Source: Syntrophopropionicum propionicicum_A
GTDB lineage: Bacteria > Bacillota > Desulfotomaculia > Desulfotomaculales > Pelotomaculaceae
NCBI RefSeq assembly: GCF_048984525.1
Contig: NZ_JBMGJC010000007.1
Coordinates: forward strand, 178,414-242,413
Length of the DNA stretch: 64,000 bases
Direction: 5' to 3'
Each line of letters begins with the position of its first letter. Position 1 is the stretch's first letter. Positions 51,858 to 59,847 of this stretch are shown here, piece by piece. A program made the position numbers and the translations under genes. The notes below the pieces were generated by a model. It was given only the letters and a program-made list of their open reading frames with translations, ran no database searches and was not told the origin of the DNA.

Positions 51858-52979
51858 ATGAAAATAAGAGATTTTAAATTGGAAGTTTTTTTAGACAAAC
51901 ACGAATTTACCGCTCCCTATTTATTGACTCAGTCCGATTGCGAATCAATGTCAATTAAAGACTTGCTTAGTTATGAAGAAGGCGCGGAAAAGCAGTTTTT
52001 GAACAGCCGCCTCGGATATACTGAAGTGTCCGGGAATCCGGAGCTTAGAAAGGTTATTTCAGAACTGTACACCACGATGAAGCCTAAAAACGTTATCGTT
52101 CATGCCGGCGCCCAGGAACCAATATTTAACTTTATGAATGTCTTATTAGATAAGGGAGACCATGTAATCAGCCAATTTCCAACATACCAGTCGTTATTCG
52201 AAGTTGCATACGCCATCGGGTGTGAAGTAGCAAAGTGGACGATTGAACAATCAGAGAACGGCTGGGTGGCCGATATTAATAAGCTGGAACAGCTCATTCA
52301 ACCCAATACAAAACTCATTGTTCTAAACAGCCCCAATAACCCCACCGGTTACACATTGAAAAAAGAAGAAATCGAAGCCATAGCAGAAATAGCAAGAAAA
52401 CATGATCTTTATGTTTTCTGCGATGAAGTATACAAGGGCCTGGAGCTTGACGGTATCAAGCGGCCCTGGTTTGCCGATCACTATGAAAAAGGCGTTTCCC
52501 TCGGTGTTATGTCAAAAGCCTATGGATTAGCAGGCCTGAGGATTGGGTGGCTGGCAATCCGGGATATGGAGCTTATAGAAAAGCTAATCAAAATGAAACA
52601 CTACACAAGCATATGCAGCAGCGGCCCATCGGAGTTCTTGTCGATCGTTGCTTTGAAGCACAGCGATAAAATCCTGGCCAGGAATGTTAGGATTATTGAG
52701 GATAACCTGAAAATTGCAGAAGAATTTTTCAATAGATATCCGGACTTGTTTGAATTCAACAGGCCTATGGCAGGCCCTGTTTCCTTCGTTAAGATGAATA
52801 TCACAGCGCCGGTAGAAGAATTTTGTGATGCCTTGATTAGTGAAAAGGGTGTCTTGCTGTTGCCGTCAAATATTTACTCGTTCCAGAGACAATACTTCCG
52901 AATGGGATTTGGCAGAAAGAATTTTGCTGAAAGCCTGGCAAAATTTGAAGATTACCTGATTGAAAAGGGGTATGTGTAG
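51858..52979 (+). CDS. PLP-dependent class I/II aminotransferase
   Basis: A 373-residue fold-type I enzyme. Seen: SPNNPTG with the Asn that supports PLP, FCDEVYKG (Asp), the Schiff-base Lys in SLGVMSKAYGLAGLRIGW, and the terminal Arg in FRMGFGRKNF. The sequence is like clostridial aminotransferases of the alanine/aspartate branch, shortened at the N-terminus. GAGGTTGG lies about ten bases before the ATG. Two GATTATAATG repeats in its leader (51797-51817) contain TATAAT boxes. Substrate unknown. Confidence 0.92.
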   Translation: MKIRDFKLEVFLDKHEFTAPYLLTQSDCESMSIKDLLSYEEGAEKQFLNSRLGYTEVSGNPELRKVISELYTTMKPKNVIVHAGAQEPIFNFMNVLLDKGDHVISQFPTYQSLFEVAYAIGCEVAKWTIEQSENGWVADINKLEQLIQPNTKLIVLNSPNNPTGYTLKKEEIEAIAEIARKHDLYVFCDEVYKGLELDGIKRPWFADHYEKGVSLGVMSKAYGLAGLRIGWLAIRDMELIEKLIKMKHYTSICSSGPSEFLSIVALKHSDKILARNVRIIEDNLKIAEEFFNRYPDLFEFNRPMAGPVSFVKMNITAPVEEFCDALISEKGVLLLPSNIYSFQRQYFRMGFGRKNFAESLAKFEDYLIEKGYV

Positions 52980-53195
52980 GTATGGTCTTATTTCCTTATC
53001 AGCAGTGTCACCCAATCCTCGTGCCTTGGGAAGAAAAAAATGCCTATTAAGGTTGGTTGCCCTTTGAGGGAAGCAAAAAATCACGGCAGGGACACCCGTC
53101 ACCGGATGCCCCCGCGCAAAACCGTAAGTGAGGAACTGCCTTATACAGCTCCTGCCTTGAGTAATTTCCCCTTGTAACCGACTTTATAAAGTTAA
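52980..53195. other. 216-base gap with possible structured RNA
   Basis: Holds a GC-rich stretch (about 53088-53120, GACACCCGTCACCGG then ATGCCCCCGCGC) and a small hairpin GGAACTG/CAGCTCC at 53129-53150. No known RNA family matched by eye. It is downstream of genes on both strands, so a terminator-like role is also possible. Confidence 0.25.
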
Positions 53196-53606
53196 TTACA
53201 TTTTTTGTTCGATTTCGGTAACACATTCCGTTTTGATCTTTCCAACCAGGAATTGCAGGGCATCGATGACATGCGGCCTGATGTCGCCGCCTATTAGCAC
53301 ATACATTATATCATCGCCGAGCTCTAACTGGCCTTCATTAAGCCAAACCCTGACATGGAAGATGCCGTCCATCTTATAAGTTTCAGCGATCGCCGCTTCA
53401 ACTTTTTCTGCGTTATAAGCAAATTCCAGTCCTTTTACCAGCGAACCGTCATCAATCCCCTGGCGAACCTTGGCTTTTGGCGTTTGGCGCACAACGCCGT
53501 TATGGACTAAAAACATCCCTTCCTGTAAAGCCGCCGGGTCTGTTTTTGCTTCCTTGAGCCATTCATCAATTGATGGCGTTTGTTTTTTCTTTTTTTCATT
53601 AATCAT
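53196..53606 (-). CDS. MoaE-like molybdenum cofactor biosynthesis protein
   Basis: A 136-residue protein with the MoaE-type core: GMFLVHNGVVRQTPKAKVRQG, KVEAAIAETYKMDGIFHVRVWLNEGQLELGDDIMYVLIGGDIRPHVIDALQFLVGKIKTECVTEIE. This clostridial variant lacks the classic H-R-x-G-x-L-x-x-x-D-x-x-x-x-V/K pattern I would expect for MoaE, so it may have a different partner role. No other molybdenum genes are in the window. The stretch before the ATG is A-rich with GAGTG. Confidence 0.65.
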   Translation of the reverse strand: MINEKKKKQTPSIDEWLKEAKTDPAALQEGMFLVHNGVVRQTPKAKVRQGIDDGSLVKGLEFAYNAEKVEAAIAETYKMDGIFHVRVWLNEGQLELGDDIMYVLIGGDIRPHVIDALQFLVGKIKTECVTEIEQKM

Positions 53607-53707
53607 AAACTAACACTCCTCGTAACATATATTTAATCTTTAGGTTTTGCGTTCCGGTTACATTCTACTGTTTTAGTTTATCATAAATACAGCCACCTTA
53701 GTTAATA

Positions 53708-53831
53708 GGGGTCAGGCTTGAATTATTGAAATACTGAAATTACTTCGTAAAACAGCGACTTTTTTTCTTGATTTTGTTGTCTCTTACCACATTATATAAG
53801 GCTAATAAGTAAATATTTCAAGCCTGACCCC
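53708..53831. repeat. 124-bp GGGGTCAGGCTTGAA element, copy B
   Basis: Same element as 45008-45131, three mismatches. Both ends carry GGGGTCAGGCTTGAA in inverted orientation. It lies in the 631-base gap between the MoaE-like gene and katG. Confidence 0.95.
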
Positions 53832-54031
53832 GTCTTTCCCCCCATCTTTCCCCTTTTTCCTTTATTAAATACACCAAGCTAGTCATTACATAAAAAGCCA
53901 TAAATGCTATAATATACCTAATTATTAAGCTTATTGCATATAAACTAAAACCCCGGCTATGGAAATTAATTGCCTGTTTAATTTATGTTTGTTAATAAAT
54001 CATTAATTTATTTTTAATATGTTTTCTGTAA

Positions 54032-54047
54032 AATGTTAATAAACATT
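54032..54047. promoter_or_regulatory. AATGTT-AATA-AACATT palindrome upstream of katG
   Basis: A perfect 16-bp palindrome about 190 bases upstream of katG in a very AT-rich stretch. It could be a peroxide-regulator site, but PerR boxes are usually TTATAATnATTATAA, so the link is weak. Confidence 0.35.
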
Positions 54048-54237
54048 ATTATGCAAAAAATAGTTGACGGTCGCTTTATTGTAGAAATGTCGTGTTTTCA
54101 ACTTTTATATAGGTCTTGATTCACTTGCGGCTGAAGAATAAACCGCTTCAAACTGATTGACAAGATGTTTGCCCAATATGCCCTTTCAATTTATAAACAA
54201 TAAGAGGCAATAAAAATTATTAAAGGGAGGTAGTTTT

Positions 54238-56433
54238 ATGCAGGAAGATATGAAATGTCCGGTAACGGGCAAAACGAGAAAATCTATTTCCGGCGGCGGC
54301 ACTTCAAACCGGGACTGGTGGCCGAACCAGGTGAACCTCAATATTCTTCATCAGAACTCAAACTTGAGCAATCCGATGGATGAGGAGTTCAATTATGCTG
54401 AAGAATTCAAGAAGCTCGACCTGGGAGCTCTGAAGAAGGACCTGTATGCGTTGATGAACGACTCACAGGAATGGTGGCCGGCTGATTACGGTCACTACGG
54501 GCCGCTCCTGATCCGGATGGCCTGGCACAGCGCGGGCACATACCGCATGGGCGACGGCCGCGGCGGCGCAGGCAGGGGAACACAACGGCTTGCACCCCTC
54601 AGCAGCTGGCCCGACAACGTGAACCTCGACAAGGCGCGCCGTTTACTATGGCCAATCAAGCAGAAATACGGACGGAAGATCTCCTGGGCCGATCTGATGA
54701 TTCTGGCCGGAAATTGCGCTCTGGAGTCAATGGGATTCAAGACGTTTGGCTTTGCTGGCGGGCGCGAGGACGTTTGGGAACCGCAAGAAGACATTTATTG
54801 GGGCTCTGAATCCGAGTGGCTTGGCGACAAGCGCTACTCCGGCGACCGGGATCTCGAGAATCCCCTCGCCGCCGTGCAGATGGGCCTGATCTACGTTAAC
54901 CCGGAAGGACCGAACGGCAACCCGGATCCGGTCGCCTCGGGCCGTGACGTTCGAGAGACCTTCGCACGCATGGCCATGAACGATGAAGAGACTGTCGCGC
55001 TGGTAGCCGGCGGGCACACCTTCGGCAAGTGCCATGGCGCGGGCGATCCGGCGCACGTCGGCCCGGAACCTGAGGCCGCCGGCATCGAAGAACAGGGGCT
55101 CGGTTGGAAGAGCAGCTTCGGCAGCGGCAAAGGCGGAGATACGATCAGCAGCGGCCTTGAGGGCGCCTGGAAGCCGAACCCGACCAAATGGGACATGGGC
55201 TATCTGACCGTACTGTTCAAATATGATTGGGAGCTGGCCAAGAGCCCGGCCGGAGCAAACCAGTGGCTGGCCAAGGACGTGGCCCCGGAGGATATGGTAG
55301 TTGACGCTCACGACCCGTCGAAGAAGCGCCGGCCGATGATGTCCACGGCGGACCTCTCCCTTCGCTTCGACCCGATCTACGAACCGATCGCGCGGCGCTA
55401 CCTGCAAAATCCGGAGGAATTTGCAGAAGCCTTCGCCCGGGCATGGTTCAAGCTGACCCACCGCGACATGGGCCCACGTTCTCGCTATCTCGGCCCTGAG
55501 GTTCCTGCAGAGGAACTAATCTGGCAAGACCCGGTGCCCGCAGTCGATCATGAACTGATTAACGAACAGGATATTGCGGATCTCAAGGATAAAATCATAG
55601 CTTCCGGCCTATCCGTCTCCCAGTTGGTCTCAACAGCCTGGGCCTCGGCATCCACCTTCCGCGGTTCCGATATGCGCGGCGGTGCGAACGGCGCGCGCAT
55701 CCGCCTTGCACCGCAGAAGGATTGGGAAGTAAACCAGCCAACCCAACTGAAGACTGTGCTGCAAGTCCTTGAAAAGATCCAAACTGAGTTCAACGGTGCT
55801 CAGTCAGGCCAAAAGAGGGTTTCCCTGGCCGACCTGATCGTCCTGGGCGGATGTGCGGGGATCGAGCAGGCGGCAAGAAATGCCGGTCATAATGTGTCCG
55901 TTCCTTTTGTGCCGGGACGCACGGACGCATCACAGGAGCAGACCGACGTGCAGTCATTCGCTGTGCTAGAACCGGCTGCAGACGGGTTCCGCAACTACCT
56001 GAAAGCCAAGTATTCCGTCTCGGCAGAGGAGCTTTTGATTGATCGCGCACAACTGCTTACACTGACCGCGCCTGAAATGACGGTTCTGGTTGGAGGCATG
56101 CGCGTATTGAACGCCAATTACGGGCAGTCTCAGCACGGCGTCTTCACCAGCAGGCCGGAGGCCCTCACCAACGACTTCTTCGTGAATCTTCTCGATATGG
56201 GTACAGTGTGGAAGCCTGACTCTGATGATGAAAACGTGTTCGAGGGCCGTGATCGCGCCACAGGCGAAATCAAATGGACCGGCACCCGTGTGGATCTCAT
56301 CTTCGGCGCAAACTCTCAACTCCGGGCCATCGCGGAAGTCTACGCGTGTGACGACTCCCAGGATAAGTTCCTGCATGACTTCGTTTCCGCCTGGAACAAG
56401 GTGATGAACGCAGATCGTTTCGACCTTGCCTGA
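54238..56433 (+). CDS. katG: Bifunctional catalase-peroxidase
   Basis: Heme enzyme that destroys hydrogen peroxide. The 731-residue length is full. Distal active site RMAWHSAGTYR with the Arg-Trp-His triad, proximal heme ligand in VAGGHTFGKCHG, and the covalent Trp-Tyr-Met adduct residues: Trp in RMAWH, Tyr in GLIYVNPEGP, Met in RMAMND. The C-terminal copy of the duplicated domain (about 430-731) lacks the heme ligand, as usual. AAAGGGAGG lies about nine bases before the ATG. Its third-position GC is far above that of flanking DNA, which points to lateral transfer. It probably serves oxidative-stress defence. Confidence 0.97.
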   Translation: MQEDMKCPVTGKTRKSISGGGTSNRDWWPNQVNLNILHQNSNLSNPMDEEFNYAEEFKKLDLGALKKDLYALMNDSQEWWPADYGHYGPLLIRMAWHSAGTYRMGDGRGGAGRGTQRLAPLSSWPDNVNLDKARRLLWPIKQKYGRKISWADLMILAGNCALESMGFKTFGFAGGREDVWEPQEDIYWGSESEWLGDKRYSGDRDLENPLAAVQMGLIYVNPEGPNGNPDPVASGRDVRETFARMAMNDEETVALVAGGHTFGKCHGAGDPAHVGPEPEAAGIEEQGLGWKSSFGSGKGGDTISSGLEGAWKPNPTKWDMGYLTVLFKYDWELAKSPAGANQWLAKDVAPEDMVVDAHDPSKKRRPMMSTADLSLRFDPIYEPIARRYLQNPEEFAEAFARAWFKLTHRDMGPRSRYLGPEVPAEELIWQDPVPAVDHELINEQDIADLKDKIIASGLSVSQLVSTAWASASTFRGSDMRGGANGARIRLAPQKDWEVNQPTQLKTVLQVLEKIQTEFNGAQSGQKRVSLADLIVLGGCAGIEQAARNAGHNVSVPFVPGRTDASQEQTDVQSFAVLEPAADGFRNYLKAKYSVSAEELLIDRAQLLTLTAPEMTVLVGGMRVLNANYGQSQHGVFTSRPEALTNDFFVNLLDMGTVWKPDSDDENVFEGRDRATGEIKWTGTRVDLIFGANSQLRAIAEVYACDDSQDKFLHDFVSAWNKVMNADRFDLA

Positions 56434-56470
56434 ACCGCAGGCATAAATGGCATGTAAAACCCGGTATTAG

Positions 56471-56514
56471 AAAAGTTCCGATTAAATCGACATGATTTAA
56501 ATCGGAACTTTTTC
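56471..56514. terminator. Terminator of katG
   Basis: AAAAGTTCCGATT pairs with AATCGGAACTTTT, with a second inner AAATC pairing, then TTTTC. It lies 38 bases after the katG stop and can act on both strands. Confidence 0.9.
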
Positions 56515-56609
56515 ATTGCCATATAGTTTTGTGGCAAAAACTATAATCTCTGAAGACCTTGTTTTTAAATCATTCCAAACCCATCCAGTATATAAGTGCT
56601 ATCAAGGTT

Positions 56610-56792
56610 CTAACCTTCCAATTCTTTTGCAATCAATGCCGATGCTATATGGAGCGCTTTAATTCTGCGTATGAGCAAGGTGTGCTGAGAAGTACCTTGT
56701 TTTAACTTTGGCAATACTTTCTCACACTTGTTAATCGTTGAAGATATAGCTCGGAGAGCTTCCTCCAATTCTTCTTTTGTGTAGTTATTCAT
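56610..56792 (-). CDS. 60-residue helical protein of unknown function
   Basis: MNNYTKEELEEALRAISSTI then a second helix KCEKVLPKLKQGTSQHTLLIRRIKALHIASALIAKELEG. The ATG at 56792 follows GGGGG with seven-base spacing; the open frame upstream of it is not supported. The protein is highly charged and helical. Similar small proteins are frequent in Firmicutes, often near mobile or repeated genes; no function is known to me. Confidence 0.75.
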   Translation of the reverse strand: MNNYTKEELEEALRAISSTINKCEKVLPKLKQGTSQHTLLIRRIKALHIASALIAKELEG

Positions 56793-56844
56793 AAAATCGC
56801 CCCCTGATATTTCAAAAAATGTCCTTGACACCAGCGGGACACAT

Positions 56845-57375
56845 TCAGCATTTCCATTCGATTCTCGCCGGGTTTGGCTCGTCCACGGCAGCGGCACGCA
56901 GGGCTGCTTCCATACGTCCGCACTCTTCGGCGGCGCATTGCTCGATTTGTCCCCACGGCACATCAGTCCCGAGCCGATCATAAGCTACTGCTATCGCTCC
57001 ATAAAAGGCAAGCCCGATACAATGCCGTGCCGAATGGATGGTCGATGCGCATTGGCCTATTGTCCTCGCCGCCGCCTGTGCAACTGGATTTCCGTCTGTT
57101 TCACGAGCGGCCGCATGGCACTCGAGGATCGCCGATTTCGCCTGGGGCAGTTTGATTGCACCTGACAGCCACTCGCGTGCGGCATTCAGTGCGCTTTGCG
57201 GGCGCAGGTCATCCGGATAGTACTTGCTCCACAGCGGCAATATTACTTTCCCGGAATAATCAACTGCCCAAGTCGCAAGGGTTGCCTTGCTCTGGGTTTT
57301 AATTAATTTCATAAGCGACTGAATATACGGCGCCTCCCAGTTGCTAAGCATTTTTCGTGCTTTTGGCATACTCAT
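56845..57375 (-). CDS. Imm5-like putative immunity protein
   Basis: A 176-residue helical protein resembling the Imm5 immunity-type family: SNWEAPYIQSLMKLIKTQSKATLATWAVDYSGKVILPLW, then REWLSGAIKLPQAKSAILECHAAARE, and ARTIGQCASTIHSARHCIGLAFYGAIAVAYDRLG. No toxin gene is adjacent, so a polymorphic-toxin role cannot be confirmed; solitary copies are common. The upstream ribosome site is weak (GGGGGATGAG before ATG 57375). Confidence 0.55.
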   Translation of the reverse strand: MSMPKARKMLSNWEAPYIQSLMKLIKTQSKATLATWAVDYSGKVILPLWSKYYPDDLRPQSALNAAREWLSGAIKLPQAKSAILECHAAARETDGNPVAQAAARTIGQCASTIHSARHCIGLAFYGAIAVAYDRLGTDVPWGQIEQCAAEECGRMEAALRAAAVDEPNPARIEWKC

Positions 57376-57526
57376 CCCCCAATCAGTGATGCTCTAAATA
57401 GATTTTATCCGTTCTTGGAAACAAGTCAATATATAGTACGGGTTCAAGTCTCGTCTTCTCCGGTGGCAAAGGTACTATCTATTTATAAAATTCACCGAAA
57501 CGTATAGCCGATATGAGCGCATTCCT

Positions 57527-57874
57527 TCATGTTTTATCCGTAACCTTTTTTATGGCCTTGTAAACTTCTTGGTCAACAGATTCTTGATAGATGTCAGTGT
57601 AAGTTTTTGAATCTTTGATTAGATCATCGCACAAAGCCGCTACATCACTGCCCGTCACTTCCAGCACGCCTTTCCCCGAGGCCGCGCCCTCTTCAAAAAG
57701 ATCAATTATCCCCGAGAGCAGACCTGTCCCTTCGGTTAGCTCAACAGGGCCGACCTTAAAGAGATATTTTTCAATTTCCTTATAAACAATCTGGTAATCC
57801 TGCGGGAGCGCTTTGACACGCGCCACGTGCGCCCGCCACTCTTTTTTGCCTTTGATGATATCTTGTATTCTCAT
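57527..57874 (-). CDS. DUF1048 protein
   Basis: A 115-residue helical protein: KKEWRAHVARVKALPQDYQIVYKEIEKYLFKVGPVELTEGTGLLSGIIDLFEEGAASGKGVLEVTGSDVAALCDDLIKDSKTYTD. It is paralogous to the next gene upstream (alignable along the whole length). DUF1048 genes are usually controlled by PadR regulators, as here. Last gene of a three-gene operon, AGGAGG nine bases before the ATG. Confidence 0.9.
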   Translation of the reverse strand: MRIQDIIKGKKEWRAHVARVKALPQDYQIVYKEIEKYLFKVGPVELTEGTGLLSGIIDLFEEGAASGKGVLEVTGSDVAALCDDLIKDSKTYTDIYQESVDQEVYKAIKKVTDKT

Positions 57875-57883
57875 TTTATCCTC

Positions 57884-58231
57884 CTATTTACCTAATTTTT
57901 TAGCGATATTGTTGTTGAGCTGCTTGCGCCATTTGTCGCGATAAGACTTTGCCCCTTCTTCACCGGCCAGTGCTGAACAGAAGCCTTTGATATCGTCACC
58001 CAAAACCTCTTGGACACTCTGACCGTCTGCCGCCGCTTCTTCGAGCAGACTAAGCACACCGTCAAGAATCGGCATGAGGTTGCGGCCGGTGAAATCTGAA
58101 TGCGGCCAAAGATTTAAACTGATTTTTTCCCATGCCTCTTGATAATCAGCCGGCAGCTTTTTGGCTCGCGAATTAAAAGCTTTTAATTCTTTAGTCATAT
58201 CGTTTCCTGTAACTTTATCCCATAAATTCAT
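57884..58231 (-). CDS. DUF1048 protein
   Basis: A 115-residue paralogue of the downstream gene (LWDKVTGNDMTKELKAFNSRAKKLPADYQEAWEKISLNLW; SVQEVLGDDIKGFCSALAGEEGAKSYRDKWRKQL). Its start overlaps the stop of the PadR gene by four bases. The function of the family is unknown; the two copies may form a heterodimer. Confidence 0.9.
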   Translation of the reverse strand: MNLWDKVTGNDMTKELKAFNSRAKKLPADYQEAWEKISLNLWPHSDFTGRNLMPILDGVLSLLEEAAADGQSVQEVLGDDIKGFCSALAGEEGAKSYRDKWRKQLNNNIAKKLGK

Positions 58232-58554
58232 TGTTTTTTCTCCTTTAACTCATTGATTTTTGATGATACGAACTCCCATTTTTCCCAGAATCGGCGCAGT
58301 TCTACGCACCCTGCGTCGTTGAGCGTGTAAAACTTACGCGGCGGTCCCATATCGGAAGGTTTTTTTTCTATGTCCACGAGCTTATTTTTCTCAAGTCTCA
58401 CCAAGATGGTGTAGACCGTTCCATCAACTACGTCCGTGAAGCCGAGAGCGTTCAGCCGCCGCGTGATTTCGTAGCCGTAGGTTTCTTGGCGGCTTATAAT
58501 TTCAAGGACGCATCCCTCAAGCACACCTTTGAGCATTTCCGTTAGATTCTCCAA
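58228..58554 (-). CDS. PadR-family transcriptional regulator
   Basis: A 108-residue winged-helix repressor (GVLEGCVLEIISRQETYGYEITRRLNALGFTDVVDGTVYTILVRLEKNKLVDIEKKPSDMGPPRKFYTLNDAGCVELRRFWEKW). First gene of the PadR-DUF1048-DUF1048 operon. Two copies of TATTCAGT 16 bases apart (58571 and 58587) lie just upstream and are candidate operator half-sites. Confidence 0.92.
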   Translation of the reverse strand: MENLTEMLKGVLEGCVLEIISRQETYGYEITRRLNALGFTDVVDGTVYTILVRLEKNKLVDIEKKPSDMGPPRKFYTLNDAGCVELRRFWEKWEFVSSKINELKEKKQ

Positions 58555-58570
58555 CGTAACCCCTCCTTGC

Positions 58571-58594
58571 TATTCAGTATGACTAATATTCAGT
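58571..58594. promoter_or_regulatory. Repeated TATTCAGT boxes upstream of the PadR operon
   Basis: TATTCAGT at 58571-58578 and 58587-58594, in direct orientation 16 bases apart, 17-40 bases upstream of the PadR start codon. Confidence 0.5.
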
Positions 58595-58751
58595 GTTACT
58601 TACTACTGCTATATAGTAATACATAATAGAGTGATTGTCTATAGTTTTTTAAGAAATCAAAATACCCTTCCGGCGAGGAAGCACACCCGCAAAAGTAAAG
58701 ATGACGATAAGCCAAAAGGTGACTGTAAATATATAAGCCTGAAAAGAACGC

Positions 58752-58782
58752 GGCACCCAACGAGATTGCAACGTTGGGTGCC
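58752..58782. terminator. Terminator between convergent transcripts after the ADP-ribosyltransferase gene
   Basis: GGCACCCAACG and CGTTGGGTGCC make an 11-bp stem with a 9-base loop. T-rich sequence follows on the plus strand (TTGCTTTATTTTTT), and GCGTTCTTTT on the minus strand. Confidence 0.85.
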
Positions 58783-58851
58783 TTGCTTTATTTTTTGTGT
58801 AAGCCCACAGACAAACTTGAAAAGTAACTATTTTACCTATTTGGAATATGC

Positions 58852-59601
58852 TCAGTTAATAATTTCGCCCTTGTTTTTGGCTAAATTTTCGTGCCATTCA
58901 CGTCGCTCCTTAGTTGTCAGTTTCGCCCACTCTGTTTCTTCACCAATAATTCTTAAAGGTTCTTGTGAGCGATAAGAACGTGTTAAGTTACCCGGAAATT
59001 TTTTGTCAGTAACATTTGGGTCGTTTTCAAATTCACCTGTTGGTTCTATTATATAAACGCGTTCTCTGCCTTCTCCTTTTGCTAATGCTGCCGCAAGTCC
59101 TGCGCCATTGGCGTTAGCAGTGAAATAAATGTGGTTCATTTTAAGCTCAGGTTTGTAATTTGAATTTCCACCCGCTGCCAGTAAATCACCAACCTGCAAA
59201 TCTGCCTTTGTCCCATGATAAAATGGTCCTTCATCAGAAGGCGCACCCTTATATGAATTTGACAATTCATAATTTCTTTTTGCATTATCATAATCACACA
59301 ACTCCTCATAACATTTGGCAATATTTAAATATAACGTCGGGTATGCACTCTTAACATTATCATCATTTATATTTAGTGCACACTGTAAAGATGTTTCCAT
59401 CCATTTCAATTTGTCTGTAATACTCTTTTGTTGGCGAGCTAAAAAATAAGCTGCAATAAATCTTTCATAGTCGTCTGTTGATTCGTGCCATGCTTTATGA
59501 AACATTGTGGCTGCATCTTCAATGTTTCCACTATCTTCTAAATCCATCCCCATCATACAGAGTTTAATAACAACATTATTTGGATCAAATTTTATATTCA
59601 T
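58852..59601 (-). CDS. Arr-type rifamycin ADP-ribosyltransferase with TPR-like N-terminus
   Basis: A 249-residue protein. Residues 120-249 form an Arr fold: GPFYHGTKADLQVGDLLAAGG, MNHIYFTANANGAGLAAALAKG, RVYIIEPTGEFENDPNVTDKKFPGNLTRSYRSQEPLRI, which would transfer ADP-ribose from NAD to rifamycins. Standard Arr proteins are about 140 residues; the extra 115 at the N-terminus are helical, with TPR-like spacing (YERFIAAYFLARQQ, YPTLYLNIAKCYEELCDYDNAKRNYELS). The target may therefore be a protein or another compound. GGAGG lies five bases before the ATG. A 26-codon frame directly precedes it. Confidence 0.85.
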   Translation of the reverse strand: MNIKFDPNNVVIKLCMMGMDLEDSGNIEDAATMFHKAWHESTDDYERFIAAYFLARQQKSITDKLKWMETSLQCALNINDDNVKSAYPTLYLNIAKCYEELCDYDNAKRNYELSNSYKGAPSDEGPFYHGTKADLQVGDLLAAGGNSNYKPELKMNHIYFTANANGAGLAAALAKGEGRERVYIIEPTGEFENDPNVTDKKFPGNLTRSYRSQEPLRIIGEETEWAKLTTKERREWHENLAKNKGEIIN

Positions 59602-59682
59602 CTAAACCTCCAAATTAATGAAATCACATTTAGATACAGGTATTAATGCTACTTCAAATTCAATCTTTGTGTTTATATTCAT
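59602..59682 (-). CDS. Possible 26-residue leader peptide before the Arr-type gene
   Basis: ATG at 59682, AGAGGTGA five bases upstream, then 25 codons (MNINTKIEFEVALIPVSKCD, then FINLEV) and TAG directly touching the ATG of the next gene. The arrangement fits coupled translation or antibiotic-responsive attenuation; neither is proved. Confidence 0.4.
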   Translation of the reverse strand: MNINTKIEFEVALIPVSKCDFINLEV

Positions 59683-59847
59683 TTTATTTCACCTCTGTAA
59701 AGTCAGCTCACAAATTAGCTAATTGCCGGGTAGTTGTATGCCACACCAACCGCCTACATCGCATTGCCCAAGATCGAGTACGCTTTTGCCGTTCCAACCG
59801 TATAATCACACAAATCCCTTATATCAAGCCTTTCCAGACGCCCCGTT

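Noticed and set aside
54032..54047. PerR box in front of katG
   Set aside because: The palindrome does not match the TTATAATnATTATAA consensus; listed as an unassigned site.
54727..55461. 244-codon minus-strand frame inside katG
   Set aside because: An expected artefact of high-GC coding sequence; katG is unambiguous.
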